Made by a program: the position numbers and the translations under genes. This document shows positions 22,989-33,227 of a stretch of 64,000 nt of DNA, piece by piece; positions within the stretch are counted from its first letter, which is position 1, and each line of letters starts with the position of its first letter. Under the pieces are notes generated by a model. It was not told where the DNA came from. It made no database searches and worked only from the letters and a program-made list of their open reading frames with translations. The stretch comes from Dugong dugon. Lineage: Eukaryota; Chordata; Mammalia; Sirenia; Dugongidae. The DNA is taken from the NCBI GenBank assembly GCA_030035585.1, contig CM057480.1, positions 6,565,001 through 6,629,000 of the forward strand, in the 5' to 3' direction.

Positions 22989-22995
22989 GAGGTAG
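22989..22995 (-). promoter_or_regulatory. TRIM71: let-7 site 1 in TRIM71 3' UTR (8mer)
   Basis: The mRNA reads CTACCTCA, complementary to let-7 nucleotides 2-8 with an A opposite nucleotide 1. It lies about 160 nt after the stop codon. Regulation of LIN-41 by let-7 is conserved from nematodes to mammals. Confidence 0.9.
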
Positions 22996-23060
22996 GACTT
23001 AAGCAATGTTGTACTTTTCTTGTTCTCTTTTAAAATAAGAAAAAAAGAAAGAAAGAAATT

Positions 23061-23070
23061 TCCCTGAGAC
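23061..23070 (-). promoter_or_regulatory. TRIM71: miR-125 (lin-4 family) site in TRIM71 3' UTR
   Basis: The mRNA reads GTCTCAGGGA, perfectly complementary to nucleotides 1-10 of miR-125 (UCCCUGAGAC). It is about 80 nt after the stop codon and 66 nt upstream of let-7 site 1. Co-regulation of LIN-41 by let-7 and miR-125 is established. Confidence 0.85.
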
Positions 23071-23152
23071 GGTTTCTTCTTTGAAATTCAAAAAGAGAGC
23101 GAGAGAGAGACGCACACACGGACACCCCACACAGAGAAGCCTAGAAACACGA

Positions 23153-24604
23153 TTAGAAGATGAGGATTCGATTGTTGCCGAAGTCCACCACGACGATCAT
23201 CCCGTCGGGGGTGACAGCGATGCCTGAGGGGCGGTCCATCTGCCCAAAGCCACTGCCCTGGGCGCCGAACTTGCACAGGAAGCTGCCGTTGGACTCGAAC
23301 ATCTGTACCCGGTGGTTCCTGGAGTCGGCCACGATGATGCGCCCCTCCTGGTCTACAGCCACGCCCTGCGGACGCAGGAACTGCCCGTTGCCGGTGCCCT
23401 CGGAGCCCAGGAAGCGTGCCGACTGGCAGTCGGGGTGGATGACAAGGAGGCGGTGGTTGTTGAAGTCGGTGACCACCAGGTGGCCCTCATGGTTGAAGGC
23501 CACCCCTCGTGGGGAGTCAAAGTGCTTCCAGAGAGCCCCCTCAAAGCCGTACTTATTCAGGAAGACCCCATCGGGCCCGAACAGCTGGATCCGGTGGTTC
23601 CGTGTATCTGAGACCAGGATCTTACCCTCGGTATTCACCGCCACATCCCAAGGGTAGTTGAACTGCCCGTTCTTGGTTCCTTTCTCGCCGAACTTGAGGA
23701 GGAACTGGCCCTCGAAGGTGAAGATCTGGATCCGATGATTGTCCTTGTCCGCCACCACGATCCTGCGGGAGGCGTCGCAGGCCACCCCGGCAGGCCGGTC
23801 AAACTGCCCGGGCCGGGAGCCCAGGGTGCCAAACTTGTGGTGGAAGGCTCCGCAGGGCTTGAATACCTGGATGCGGTTGTTGCTGCGGTCAGCGACAATG
23901 ATGTAGCCCTCCTTGTCCACGCTCACACCCCACGGGCGACACAACTTGCCGTCGCTGTCACCCTCGCTGCCAAAACTCAGGCCCGGGAGCCCGATGCCCA
24001 CGTAGCTGCGGCCCGACTTGACGACCACCTTGAAGGGGCTGTTTTCGATGTGCTGGTTGCACAGGGTGACGGACACCAGATGTTCGCCCTCCAGCTGGGG
24101 CCGGTAGCTCACCACGTAAGTCCCGTTCTGCTGATCGTTCACCTCTGCACCAAACAGGTTGCCGTCGGGACCCAGGACCACGGCAGACATCAGGTCGCCC
24201 CCCGAGAGGCGGGGCTCCCCATCGTGGTCATAGCCAATGACAGTGAAGGAGGCCACCTTACCCTGAAGGGCCCGCTTGAGGCCGTCGCCCGTGGCCTTGG
24301 TGAGGGGTGCAAAGGCCCCACTGCTGACGAAGCCGAAGGATTTGATGGCGAGGTAGAGGGCCTGGTCGGGCGGTGTAAACATGACCCGGTCGTCTTCCTG
24401 GGGCTGCAGCAGGCTGCGCACAGTCTTCAGCTCCTGCACCTGGGCCAGCATGCGGTCTCGGGCCAGGAGGATGTCCAGCGCCCTGCCTTCCTCCAGGACC
24501 TGCTGGACGGCACTGATGGTGCTCTCGAGCTTGTTGAGGTTTTGCCGCAGCTTCTCCACCTGCAGGTACAGGGACTTGGCTTTCACCTGGCGGATCTTCT
24601 CTAC
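23153..24604 (-). CDS. TRIM71: TRIM71 terminal coding exon 4: coiled-coil end, filamin domain, six NHL repeats
   Basis: This exon encodes 483 residues plus the TAA stop (23153-23155). The acceptor is a long pyrimidine tract ending ccctccag before GTAGAGAAG (Val-Glu-Lys). Exon residues 1-65 finish the coiled coil. About 95-197 form the filamin-type Ig-like domain ([26 protein letters not shown]). About 205-483 contain six NHL repeats that build a beta-propeller, seen as repeated P-x-G-V-x-V-D/N and NHRIQ/NNRI motifs. In this family the propeller binds stem-loop RNA and the protein represses or degrades target mRNAs in stem cells; the N-terminal RING (outside the window) gives E3 ligase activity. 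With an offset of 385 residues, R608 and R796, the sites of human congenital hydrocephalus variants, fall on Arg-223 and Arg-411, and both are intact. The exon is GC- and CpG-rich, unlike its flanks. No frameshift or internal stop is present. Confidence 0.97.
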   Translation of the reverse strand, partial: VEKIRQVKAKSLYLQVEKLRQNLNKLESTISAVQQVLEEGRALDILLARDRMLAQVQELKTVRSLLQPQEDDRVMFTPPDQALYLAIKSFGFVSSGAFAPLTKATGDGLKRALQGKVASFTVIGYDHDGEPRLSGGDLMSAVVLGPDGNLFGAEVNDQQNGTYVVSYRPQLEGEHLVSVTLCNQHIENSPFKVVVKSGRSYVGIGLPGLSFGSEGDSDGKLCRPWGVSVDKEGYIIVADRSNNRIQVFKPCGAFHHKFGTLGSRPGQFDRPAGVACDASRRIVVADKDNHRIQIFTFEGQFLLKFGEKGTKNGQFNYPWDVAVNTEGKILVSDTRNHRIQLFGPDGVFLNKYGFEGALWKHFDSPRGVAFNHEGHLVVTDFNNHRLLVIHPDCQSARFLGSEGTGNGQFLRPQGVAVDQEGRIIVADSRNHRVQMFESNGSFLCKFGAQGSGFGQMDRPSGIAVTPDGMIVVVDFGNNRILIF

Positions 24605-24842
24605 CTGGAGGGAAAGGTGGGGGCAGGGAGAGAGAAGACAGCAGCTTAGAACCACACACAGACAAAGGCACGGAACCCAAATCTGATCGGAAGGATAAAT
24701 CCATACGGAGGGACAGTGAGGGACTGCACTCCTCAAAAACGGCAAAGAAAGGCTGACCAAGAAGGTCCGGTTGAAAGGAAACTACGGAGACATGAGAACT
24801 ACAGGTACTGGGCGATGCTGGATAGATCCTGGGCCGGGGGCG

Positions 24843-25261
24843 GAAACAGCTAGAAAAAAAGACTATTAGGGCTATTGGTGAAATGTGTATGGACTGTGGA
24901 TTAGATACTAGTATCAAATCAATATTAAATTCCTGGATTTGATTATGTAACAGAATTTCTTTCTTCGTTAGAAGTAACCATTATGACATATACAGGGGTG
25001 AAGGGATAATGTGTCTCCAGCTTATTCTCATATCACATGTGCACATATATAAACACAGAAAACAAGAGGGCAAACGGGGCAAAATACAAACAACTGGTGA
25101 ATCTGGATGAAGGGTCTATGAAGTTCTTTGTATTATTCCCGTAACTTTTCTGTAAATTAGAGATCACGTTATAAAAGAGTTAAATTCAGCCATCTGTATT
25201 ATTCCCGTAACTTTTCTGTAAATTAGAGATCATGTTACAAAACAGTTAAAACTCAGTCATC
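24843..25261 (+). repeat. L1-like 3' end with duplicated terminus
   Basis: AGGGCTATTGGTGAAATGTG, TTAGATACTAGTATCAAATC, TGGATGAAGGGTCTATGAAG and TTATTCCCGTAACTTTTCTG follow the order of an old LINE 3' UTR. The family name is from memory; L1 is likely. Confidence 0.6.
25129..25261. repeat. Tandem duplication, 66-bp period, two copies
   Basis: TGTATTATTCCCGTAACTTT begins at 25129 and again at 25195. The copies differ at a handful of positions. Confidence 0.93.
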
Positions 25262-25720
25262 AGGCCCATGTTTCTGACTACCTTTGAGCCAGGCACTGGA
25301 GGTACAGCCGTGACCAACACATACAAATACGGTCCCTGCCCTCCTAGAGCTTATATTTAAAAATGACACATATTAAACAAACAAATACCAGAAGATAATT
25401 TCAGACACGCTAAGTGTAGAAATAGGAAGGCAGTGACTAGGGAGGCCTAGTTTAGATGAGCTGTCAGGGACGACATCTTTCAAGAGTGGGACCTGCAGGG
25501 TGCAGGCAAGCAAAGGGTCCCAAGCAGGGGGAAGCATGCAGGTCCTGAGGTGGGCACGTGCTTGCATGAAACAAAACCACAGAGTTTTACACAGGGGAGT
25601 TGTATGCAGGGATTTATGTTCTTCCGCCATCAGCTACATGGAACGTGGAGGGACAAGTGAGGGAAGGGAAGATGCGGCTGAAAAACAGAGGCAGAGAGAA
25701 AAGTGAGCGGACTCTGGGAG
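25262..25720 (+). repeat. LINE L2 fragment
   Basis: GAGCCAGGCACTGGAGGTAC, GGTCCCTGCCCTCCTAGAGC, GATAATTTCAGACACGCTAA and GCATGCAGGTCCTGAGGTGG follow the order of the L2 3' region. Confidence 0.75.
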
Positions 25721-26020
25721 CAGAGCCAGCAGGACTTCTCGATGAAATGGATTACAAAGCCAGTCTTGCGCCAGACAAGGAGCCTGAACTCTCATGGCAT
25801 GCGCATGCACGCAAGAGGGAGAAAGGTTGTGTGTACAGAGAATAAGGGGGATTGGTGAGAGCTAAATCCAGATTACAAACCCCAACCCCCTAGTCTCCTC
25901 TCTTCACTTCTGTATTGAAGAACAGCTTTCAGAAACTTCAACTAAAGAGTACTGTGGACTACAATGAGCACACATTTCCCCTTTCTGGTGAATTTATACC
26001 TCTTCTGAAGGATTTAAGAA

Positions 26021-26175
26021 GCCCTGGTGGTGCAGTGGTAAAGAACTATGGCTGCTAACCAAAAGGTCAGCAGTTTGAATCCACTGGCCACTCCTTGGAA
26101 GTGCTATGGGGCAGTTCTACTCTGTCCTATAGGGTCACCATGAGTCGGAATCCACTTGATGGCAATGGGTTTTGG
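26021..26175 (+). repeat. AfroSINE, type A
   Basis: GAAGCCCTGGTGGTGCAGTG to CTTGATGGCAATGGGTTTTG. It is the first SINE upstream of exon 4 in intron 3. Confidence 0.94.
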
Positions 26176-26369
26176 TGGCATGGTGGTTAAAAAGCACACA
26201 GCTGCTAACCCAAGGGTCGCCAGTTCTAAACCACCAGCTGCTCCGTGGAGGAAAAGATGTGACAGTCTGCTTCCGTACAGATGTACAGCCTTGGAAACAC
26301 TCTGGGGCAGCTCTACTTTGTCACAGAGGGTCACCATGAGTCGGAATTGACAGCAGTGGGTTTGGGTTA
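26176..26369 (+). repeat. AfroSINE, type AB
   Basis: Starts at CATGGTGGTTAAAAAGCAC immediately after the previous copy and contains the block GTGACAGTCTGCTTCCGTAC. Another tail-to-head tandem pair. Confidence 0.9.
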
Positions 26370-27741
26370 AGGATTTACAGAATATTTTACCTCCCCCTCC
26401 CTGAAACTGCCCTAGAATCTCAGAGATAAAGAAAAAGAAAAGGGGAAAGATGCTGGAATGATGACAGAGATGCGACAGCTGAGGTTGGCAGGTGATCTTG
26501 GTGGAAAGATCTAGGATGTCACAGAGTCATAAAAACAAAGACCAGCAAGGCTCCTGGTTGGCTAAGTGGAAACGGATAAGGTACTTCTCAGTGACAAGGC
26601 TGTTTCCCATTACTTTAATAACCACGGCTTTTCCGGGCCCCACGCCCTAACTCATCACCATGGAAGGAGTTGAGATGAGATCCCACCTGAGGTCTTGCCC
26701 ATGGACAGACTAAAGAGTCTGAACTGAGGCAAAGTTGTGTGTTTAAAGGATTACGATATGGGGTACAATCTTCCATGAGCTCACAACTCCAGGAACACAA
26801 ATCAGCTGTTCAACCTATAAAACTCTTCACCCAGACTGGTGAGTGACATCGCAACAGATGTTACGACTACATTCCAGAAAGACAGAAACCACCTTCAATG
26901 TGAACAAAGGAGTGAGGACCTAGGAGCTGCCAATCACCATGGTAGCATTAGGAACATTACAGAAGCCTGATGTAACATGGTGAAAGCTAACCCGTATTGG
27001 TAAGACAATTTTTGGCATTTTCCTATGATCCTACGGCCAAGAATGGTTCCATGAGGCCCAATGAGAAGAATGGAAGCAACCAAGCCAGAACATCTAGATT
27101 CAAATCCTTGCCTATGAAAGGTAATGGGCCTACCTTTGTGATTCTCAACTGACTGAGCAGATTCACCTGTGGTGTGTTTATAAAATCAAGATGCCCAGAA
27201 ATACTGGGTCAAAAGCTCCAGGTATACGGCCCAGATAACTGAACCTGCCACCCTCAACACACACACACACAATTGTGAGACTGCCTAGTTTTTCACAACT
27301 GCTGGCCTTGTCATTTCCAAAGAAGCTCTCTAAATATACAATGCTATGATATATACACATGGGCTCTCATCTGGCTACACTATTTGGGAAAATGGCATTT
27401 TGTCTGATCAATAAAACAGAGCAACTTTTCAACTCTCTTGCATTAAGTAAATATATAACCTCCCCCCACCCGATTTCGTGTTATTTTGCAGAGACCATGG
27501 TTTCTTCTGTGAGCTGTATCGATTTGAAAGCCACAGCAAGTCTATTTTGGAATAAGGATGCACTGTCGGTAGGCTTCTATTGCAGGCAGATTCCCTCTGG
27601 TGATGATGGCCGTGATTTTGACCCATTCATATTTTTCCATCAGTTCAGTCTGGAACCAGAGGATGTGTGTGTGTGTGCATGGAAAGACCTGTGTGGTAGC
27701 AGAGGAAAAGCTTTGTCCTTTGGTCCTGATTCCTGAACTAT
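26370..27741. other. Intron 3 DNA without a recognised gene or clear repeat
   Basis: About 1.4 kb. A short AC-rich stretch lies at 27256-27270, with a weak MIR-like hint around 27090. No supported feature. Confidence 0.4.
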
Positions 27742-27812
27742 TGTTGTGTGTTGTTGATTCCGACGCATAGTGACCCCACGTGACAAAGTAGAAGAAATGC
27801 CCCATAGGTGGC
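27742..27812 (-). repeat. AfroSINE 3' fragment
   Basis: TTGTTGTGTGTTGTTGATTC to AAATGCCCCATAGGTGG. Only the tail half is left. Confidence 0.8.
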
Positions 27813-27902
27813 ATGATTTATTTATATACAAGCTTTAGTTGTTCCTGCAAAGCTGAGATTGATTTAGCCAAGGTAGTATTCCTGGGCTGTAAACTGGAGT
27901 GG

Positions 27903-28068
27903 AATGAAGCCATGGTGGCACAGTAGATGTGTCTGTCTGCTATCCAGAAGATTAGCAGTCTGAACCCACTGGCTGCTTCCTGGAAACCCTATGAGGCAGT
28001 TTTACTCTGTCCTATAGGGTCATTATGAGTTGGAATCAACTTGATGGCAACTGGGTTTTCTTTTTTCA
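27903..28068 (+). repeat. AfroSINE, type A
   Basis: GAAGCCATGGTGGCACAGTA to CTTGATGGCAACTGGGTTTTC with a T tail. Confidence 0.9.
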
Positions 28069-28074
28069 AATCTT

Positions 28075-28184
28075 TACAAAAGCAGATCACCAGGTCTTTC
28101 TCCCACAGAGACCCTGGGTGGGTTCAAACCGCCAACTTTTCAGTTAGTAGCTGAGCGCTTAACTGCTGTGCTACAGGGTTCCTT
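28075..28184 (-). repeat. AfroSINE, type B, head half
   Basis: AAGCAGATCACCAGGTCTTTC to GTGCTACAGGGTTCCT in reverse, abutting the T tail of the previous SINE. Confidence 0.85.
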
Positions 28185-28371
28185 AGTGATTGGTCATCCT
28201 GATCCTAGGTGGTACAATTAATCCCCCAGGGGAGCTGAGTCCACTGGAAACTTCTAAGCCACAAGAATTCAGAGGCGATACTTGACAAATGAAGAATTAG
28301 TCCTTGTACTCATGGTCTTCTCTGCAAAATGACATAAAATAGTGGGGTAACTTGTTTATTCCCTTTACTTA

Positions 28372-28511
28372 AAACCCACTGCCGTCAAGTCGATTCCAAC
28401 TCATAGCGACCCTATAGGACAGAGTAGAACTGCCTCATAGGGGTTCCAAGTAGCGGCTGGTGGATCTGAACTGCTGACCTTTTGGTTAGCAGCCAAGCTC
28501 TTAACCACTAT
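28372..28511 (-). repeat. AfroSINE, type A
   Basis: CACTGCCGTCAAGTCGATTC to CAAGCTCTTAACCACTA, lacking the last bases of the head. Confidence 0.93.
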
Positions 28512-29474
28512 CCCTTTAGAGGGTGAGATTAAAAGGGGGGGATTTATTTAATGCAATTGGGAATACGAGAAAACACAAAATTAATTTAACAGAGGAGTCC
28601 AGAAAGACGAAGCAGAAAGGCTTTGCCGGAAGGGAATAAAGAAATTACTAATTAGTCAGAGACAGGGACCCCACAGGACTTGGGGTGAGGTCTCACAGCA
28701 AAAAGTAAAGATAAACGGGACTGAGGTGTGTCCAGAAAAAGCAGATGTGTTTTGGAATGGAAATTACCTGAGAATAATTTCTGTAGGCAAGTAGAAACAG
28801 TTTGACTGTTTTCGCCAAACATGCTTCTCCTAGAGTAAAGTAAAAACCTGGTTTCCATCCCTCCTGAAAGAGAACTCCCTTCCCTTTAGAGAGAGGACAT
28901 GAGTCAGCCTCCCATGAGGGAGGGGAACTGAGGTGAGATCTGCAGAAACCCACACACAAAGGCCCTTTCATCAGCAAATCCAGAAGAGCCAGTCTGTGGT
29001 GACCTCACCTCAGGGTTCTCAAGCTGCAGCAGTGCCCCCACTCAGTTATAATTAACATTCGTGGGTGGCACGTGAGTGAGACAGCAGACCACAGGGCCAT
29101 CTCTGTGTCTGCAAACAACCTTGGGTCCACCACAGTGCTCAAGAAGTACGTGCTGAGTTAAACCTGGGACGTTTTCCCCAAGACTCTTCTCTTCTTGTCA
29201 ATAGGCAACTCAACAACTGAACCATACCCCTTGAGAGGTCAGAAGAGGCAGAAAGCAGCTAATTACCAAACATAACTGAATGAAAAACACACACACACAC
29301 ACACACACAAAAACAAAATCCAATGTAACTTTTCAGAGCATTTTAGGGCCCAGTAATTCATGAGGGTCACTTTTAGAAATCAAGACGCTAATCCCACCAA
29401 GAAATAGCACATACACACAAACGCACCCTTTCCGATCTGCAATGTTAAAAATGATCAAATAAACAAAAAACCAT
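28512..29474. other. Intron 3 DNA without a recognised gene
   Basis: About 960 bp, containing the (AC)n below. Nothing else supported. Confidence 0.4.
29286..29308. repeat. (AC)n microsatellite
   Basis: 23 bp of alternating AC followed by an A-rich stretch. Confidence 0.95.
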
Positions 29475-29678
29475 CCTAGTTCTTGTCGAGCTGATTCCGT
29501 CTCATGGTGACCCCACATGTGCACAATACCGCTGTATTCCACAGAGTTTTCAAGGCCGTGACCTTTCGGAAGCAGATTGCCGGGATTTCTTCTGAGTCAC
29601 CTATGGGTGGGTGGGTTTGAACCGCCAACCTTTCCGCTAGTAGTCAAGTGCTTCACTGTTGCACCTCCCAGGGCCTCC
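29475..29678 (-). repeat. AfroSINE, type B
   Basis: TCTTGTCGAGCTGATTCCG, CGGAAGCAGATTGCCGGG and CACCTCCCAGGGCCTCC. It ends 12 bp before the inverted terminus of the transposon at 29691. Confidence 0.9.
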
Positions 29679-29690
29679 AATAAGCTATAC

Positions 29691-30759
29691 ACACCTACTC
29701 CTCACTTACCGACTATCTCATTACTCAGCATCTCCCATTTGTAACAGCAGTAAAAAACAAACGAAAAACAGTTATTATCTGGCATTTTGCACATTTAGGT
29801 GGGCATGGCAGCAATGGCCATGGAGTGTCCCCTCAAGGTTGAGGAGGCTCTCTGTGCAATCTCCAGGAAGCTAGGCCTCACTGCCCTGCACCCTCTGTGT
29901 CCAGCTGCCATGCGGAGCTGGACTGCTCCGTGGCTAGGTTGGAGGCGCAGAAGCACCAAACTAGTAGGTGCCTGTTCTGGGTTCTCAGCTCCTACGAGGC
30001 CTGAGGCCCTGCAGCTCAAAACTGCTGTGGGGTTGGAAGGAAGGAAAGAAACAGGCATAGGAGGTGGTGGCTGGAAGAAATACCTGTGAGTTTAATGATA
30101 TCCCTAAGTGAGACCAACTGGGCCTGAAGCCTCCGCCTCAGTGGGGCTGGGTGTGTGGCCAGGCTCCCAGCGCCCTCGCAGGAAGCCCAAGTCTCTGTGA
30201 CTCTCCAGGCCTGGAGGGCAGAGCAGGCTCCTGGGGAGTGGAGCCTGGAGGGGGCTGGTCAAAGGAAGTTCTGACCCAGTACAGGAGGAAGGAGAAGTGG
30301 TTAAGCCCTGGGCCCTCCAGTCACACAGCCCAGTTTTATCCAGCTGCGTCTGTCTCCCCCAGGCCTCCTTCTCCAGACAGGAATAATCCCTAACTGGACT
30401 TGTCACGGGGTGCTGGTGGCCCAGTGGTTAACAGCTCGGCTGCTCACCAAAAGGTTGCCAGTTTGCATCCACCAGCTGCTCCCTGGAAACACTATGGAGC
30501 AGTTCTGCTCTGTCCTATAGAGTTGCTATGAGTTGGAATCAACTCGACAGCAATGTGTTTGGTTTGGTTTTTGGTTTTGGACGTGTCACAGTGACGAGCA
30601 CATCAATAAATCTTAGCTGTTACTATTTCTGTGATCATATTTTCTAAATAAAAAAATGAGACAAATGGATGGTCAGAAAACAGGAAAGAAAATCCTCTAT
30701 TTTCGAATAACGACCGGTCTTTGGTACCCTAACCGTGTCGGTAAGTGAGGAGTGGGTGT
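29691..30759. mobile_element. DNA transposon/MITE with terminal inverted repeats, enlarged by insertions
   Basis: The terminal 23 bases at 29691-29713 and 30737-30759 are inverted copies matching at 22 of 23 positions (ACACC-ACTCCTCACTTACCG). The next bases (GACTATCTCATTACTC; ACCGGTCTTTGGTACCC) match a second copy at 39032-39357. No transposase is visible. An AfroSINE (30408-30575) and several hundred bases of other sequence lie inside. The class (mariner/pogo-like) is inferred from possible TA flanks. Confidence 0.7.
30408..30575 (+). repeat. AfroSINE, type A
   Basis: GGGTGCTGGTGGCCCAGTGG to CGACAGCAATGTGTTTGG, lying within the inverted-repeat transposon. Confidence 0.94.
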
Positions 30760-31441
30760 AGTCTTATTCAAATGAAAGCTCTGGCTGCCCATCACGACAC
30801 AGCATGTATGTTTAGAGAATGTAACTATAATGTAAGAACTGACATGGGTGAATGGTCCATTTGTAGGCACATGTTTTACTTTGCCCTGAGTGAAGACTTA
30901 AGATGGGAAAAGAAGTTGGGATGGTGATCTAGGCTTTGGCAGGGCGAGTAATCTTTGCAGCTGATTTTATCTACACAGCACACCGGTGTGTGCTGGTCAC
31001 CCTCTTCTGCCCCGACAGGAAGAAAGGGCACACACTCCCTGCCCTTACAAGCGGAAAACTGGTTTTCCACAGGGGTCAGGAAGTGGAGCCAGCCAGGATA
31101 TCAGGACTAAGGATGTTTCCTACCAGCCTCCCTTCTTAGCAACAGTTTTGATTGTCCTCTCCTCTTTTCTGCTCCTTCTGAGGACGGGCAATAAGGCTTG
31201 AGGAGCAGGGGTGCCCGGCCACCTCTGAAAAGCCTTCTTGTACTTCTGCACGGACGGCACACCCAGTGCGAACACCGGGGGGCCCTGTATCTTTCTGCCA
31301 GCGAACTTTTGGGGGAAAATAGCAAGTGTTCTAAATTTAGAGCCTGCTCCAGGTGCCTGCAAATGAGAGACTTTGGAGAGTTCTGTTGTGGTTTACGGAG
31401 GAAGCGCTGGCTGGGGTGCGCAGGGTGGGGTCCACTCTTAC

Positions 31442-31576
31442 CTTCCACAGCAGCTCGCACTCTCGCTCCTCCAGGGCCTTCTTGTGCCGAGCGGTCACAG
31501 CTTTGACCTCCGACTGCACCACCTTTGCCTTTATCTCCACCTGCTCTGCCACCGCCTGCGCCTGCTCAATGCTCAG
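31442..31576 (-). CDS. TRIM71: TRIM71 coding exon 3: coiled coil
   Basis: This 135-bp exon encodes 45 residues (LSIEQAQ... to ...CELLWK) in phase 0 at both ends. The acceptor ends ttttttcag and the donor is AAG/gtaaga, both strong. The sequence is charged and rich in Glu, Lys, Gln and Ala with no proline (for example [20 protein letters not shown]), typical of the TRIM coiled coil that drives antiparallel dimerisation. It corresponds to about residues 341-385. Because its length is a multiple of three, skipping would remove 45 residues of coiled coil without shifting frame; nothing here shows that this happens. Confidence 0.95.
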
Positions 31577-32504
31577 CTGAAAAAACCAAGAACAAGGTCA
31601 ATGCGTGAGGAGGCTCCTTAGTCCTCAGAGGACATGTGGACATCTGCTTTTAGCAGACGTGGACAGCAACTGTCCTGGGCCCCCAGACCACCTGATCCAC
31701 TTCCTTGGAAAGACAGCAGGCACTCAGGGAAAGACTGGCACCTGTTTGATTCATAACTGAAGGAGCTGTTGGCAGGCGCTGGATTTCTCTGTGAGGAACG
31801 GCACCTCCAGAGCCAACGTCAGGATTAAGAGATACTCTGACAAAGTAAAACCAGTGTAGCTGGGTCTCAGCCGAAAACCAGGAATGATGATTGGATGTGA
31901 AATGTACAACTCCAGACATATGAGCAACTTCCTGCAGACTTTCCAGCCCAACTCCCAGCCTGGGGAAAACCCAGCATGTCCAGGACATGAGGGCGTACCA
32001 CAGGTCCCCTGCTAGAGGGTATCTGTCCCGTCGTGGTCAAGGCATGAGCCAACACAGCTCCTCCCAGCTAGAAGCAACACAAGTGCATGCAGGGAATCAT
32101 CTCAGCCACCTAAGAAACCGTGCCACACACCCTACCCTGTACCACCACCCCTAGTAAATCAGCTGGTTTAATCAGACATATTATTGTTCATAAAAAATTA
32201 ATCCAGACACAAGGCCTGGTGGTTTTCATTAATATTATATGGCGTGCCTCGAACAGCCACAAGGATCTCTATGAGATACTGAGGTATGAAATCAGGGGTT
32301 CCTACTGCAGATGGTGCAACAGGTTCTACAGCAGATGACCCAGCTCAGGTGGGGCCTTGGGACACGAGGGTTGGAAGCCAAGTGGTAGGGTACCTAGCCA
32401 TCTGGATTACCCTGGCCTGAGGCGTTCCTGTGACATGGAACTTTCAGTGTTCACATCGTGACAAGACAGGCCTGGGAAAGCCGGGATAGCAGGCCATCCC
32501 AGGA

Positions 32505-32590
32505 GATGGGTGATTCAAGTTCCAACCTTGGCTCCCTCTCCTATTAGCTGTGAGGCCTTGGAAAAGTTCTAAGGCCTCTCCAATGCTGCC
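32505..32590 (-). repeat. MIR-like fragment
   Basis: CCTCTCCTATTAGCTGTGAG and GCCTTGGAAAAGTTCTAAG resemble a reverse MIR core. Confidence 0.55.
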
Positions 32591-32784
32591 AAAGGGCAAA
32601 CGTGAGGAAAACGCACAGCGATACATGGAAAGCTGTGGACACAGAGCAGAAAACTGTGTTACAGTGCTCAGTGGACAAACACCTGGAAAGACAGCCCAAC
32701 TACCCTTTCCTCTCAGCCACTTAGCTCTCAGCACACATGAGACCAGTCACAGAATGAGGCCTACTAATGATTCCTGTCTTTACA

Positions 32785-33060
32785 TTTTAAAAAAAACTGT
32801 AGTAAAATACAGAGAACATAAAATGTACCATTGGTGATATTCACAATGTTGCTTAACCATCACCATTATCCGGTTCCAGGACATTGTCATTATCCCAGAG
32901 GAAACCCCTTACCTATTAACTCCCTATAGCACATTCTCCCTAGGCCGTGGCAACCAACAATCTATTTTCCGTCTCTATGGATTTGCCTGTTCTGAATATT
33001 ACATATGAAGAATCACACAGTGTGCGGCCAGCCTTATTTTTATGAATACTCTTTGTGTCA
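32785..33060 (-). repeat. Old L1 fragment
   Basis: AAAATGTACCATTGGTGATA, AGAGGAAACCCCTTACCTAT, GGCAACCAACAATCTATTTT and CTATGGATTTGCCTGTTCTG read as an L1 3' UTR in reverse. Confidence 0.85.
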
Positions 33061-33227
33061 AACAATTTGACTCTTCCGGTCACTTACCATCCGGGCCCCT
33101 ATTTTCCACCTTGAAGAGAGGGTCAACACTCACAGTATGCAAGCCGCACCCATGTGCATTTCTAGTCGGCTCAGCTCCTTAAGCTCTCCGTGCCACAATT
33201 TCCTGACTAGTAACTAGGGTTAATGAT

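Larger units (their letters stand above)
17147..23152 (-). other. TRIM71: TRIM71 3' untranslated region
   Basis: About 6 kb follows the stop codon up to a good polyadenylation signal at 17165-17170. No SINE, LINE or LTR is recognisable in it, whereas the flanks carry a SINE roughly every 1-1.5 kb, which argues for selection on a long transcribed 3' UTR. It holds let-7, miR-125 and possible miR-17/302 sites (listed separately), A-rich tracts that become U-tracts in the mRNA, and a G-run at 17656 that becomes a C-tract. A TRIM71 3' UTR of several kilobases is known in other mammals. The end point is inferred from the signal and from where repeats resume (16826). Confidence 0.85.
24605..31441 (-). 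other. TRIM71: TRIM71 intron 3
   Basis: The intron is 6837 bp, from gtaaga at exon 3 to ccctccag at exon 4. It holds an L1-like 3' end with a 66-bp tandem duplication, an L2 piece, type A and type B SINEs and a DNA transposon with inverted termini. About 680 bp next to exon 3 (30760-31441) is free of recognised repeats. Confidence 0.93.

Noticed and set aside
23735-24649. A 304-codon open frame on the plus strand opposite TRIM71 exon 4
   Set aside because: It is the antisense shadow of a strongly conserved, GC-rich coding exon and has no recognisable domain or splice context.
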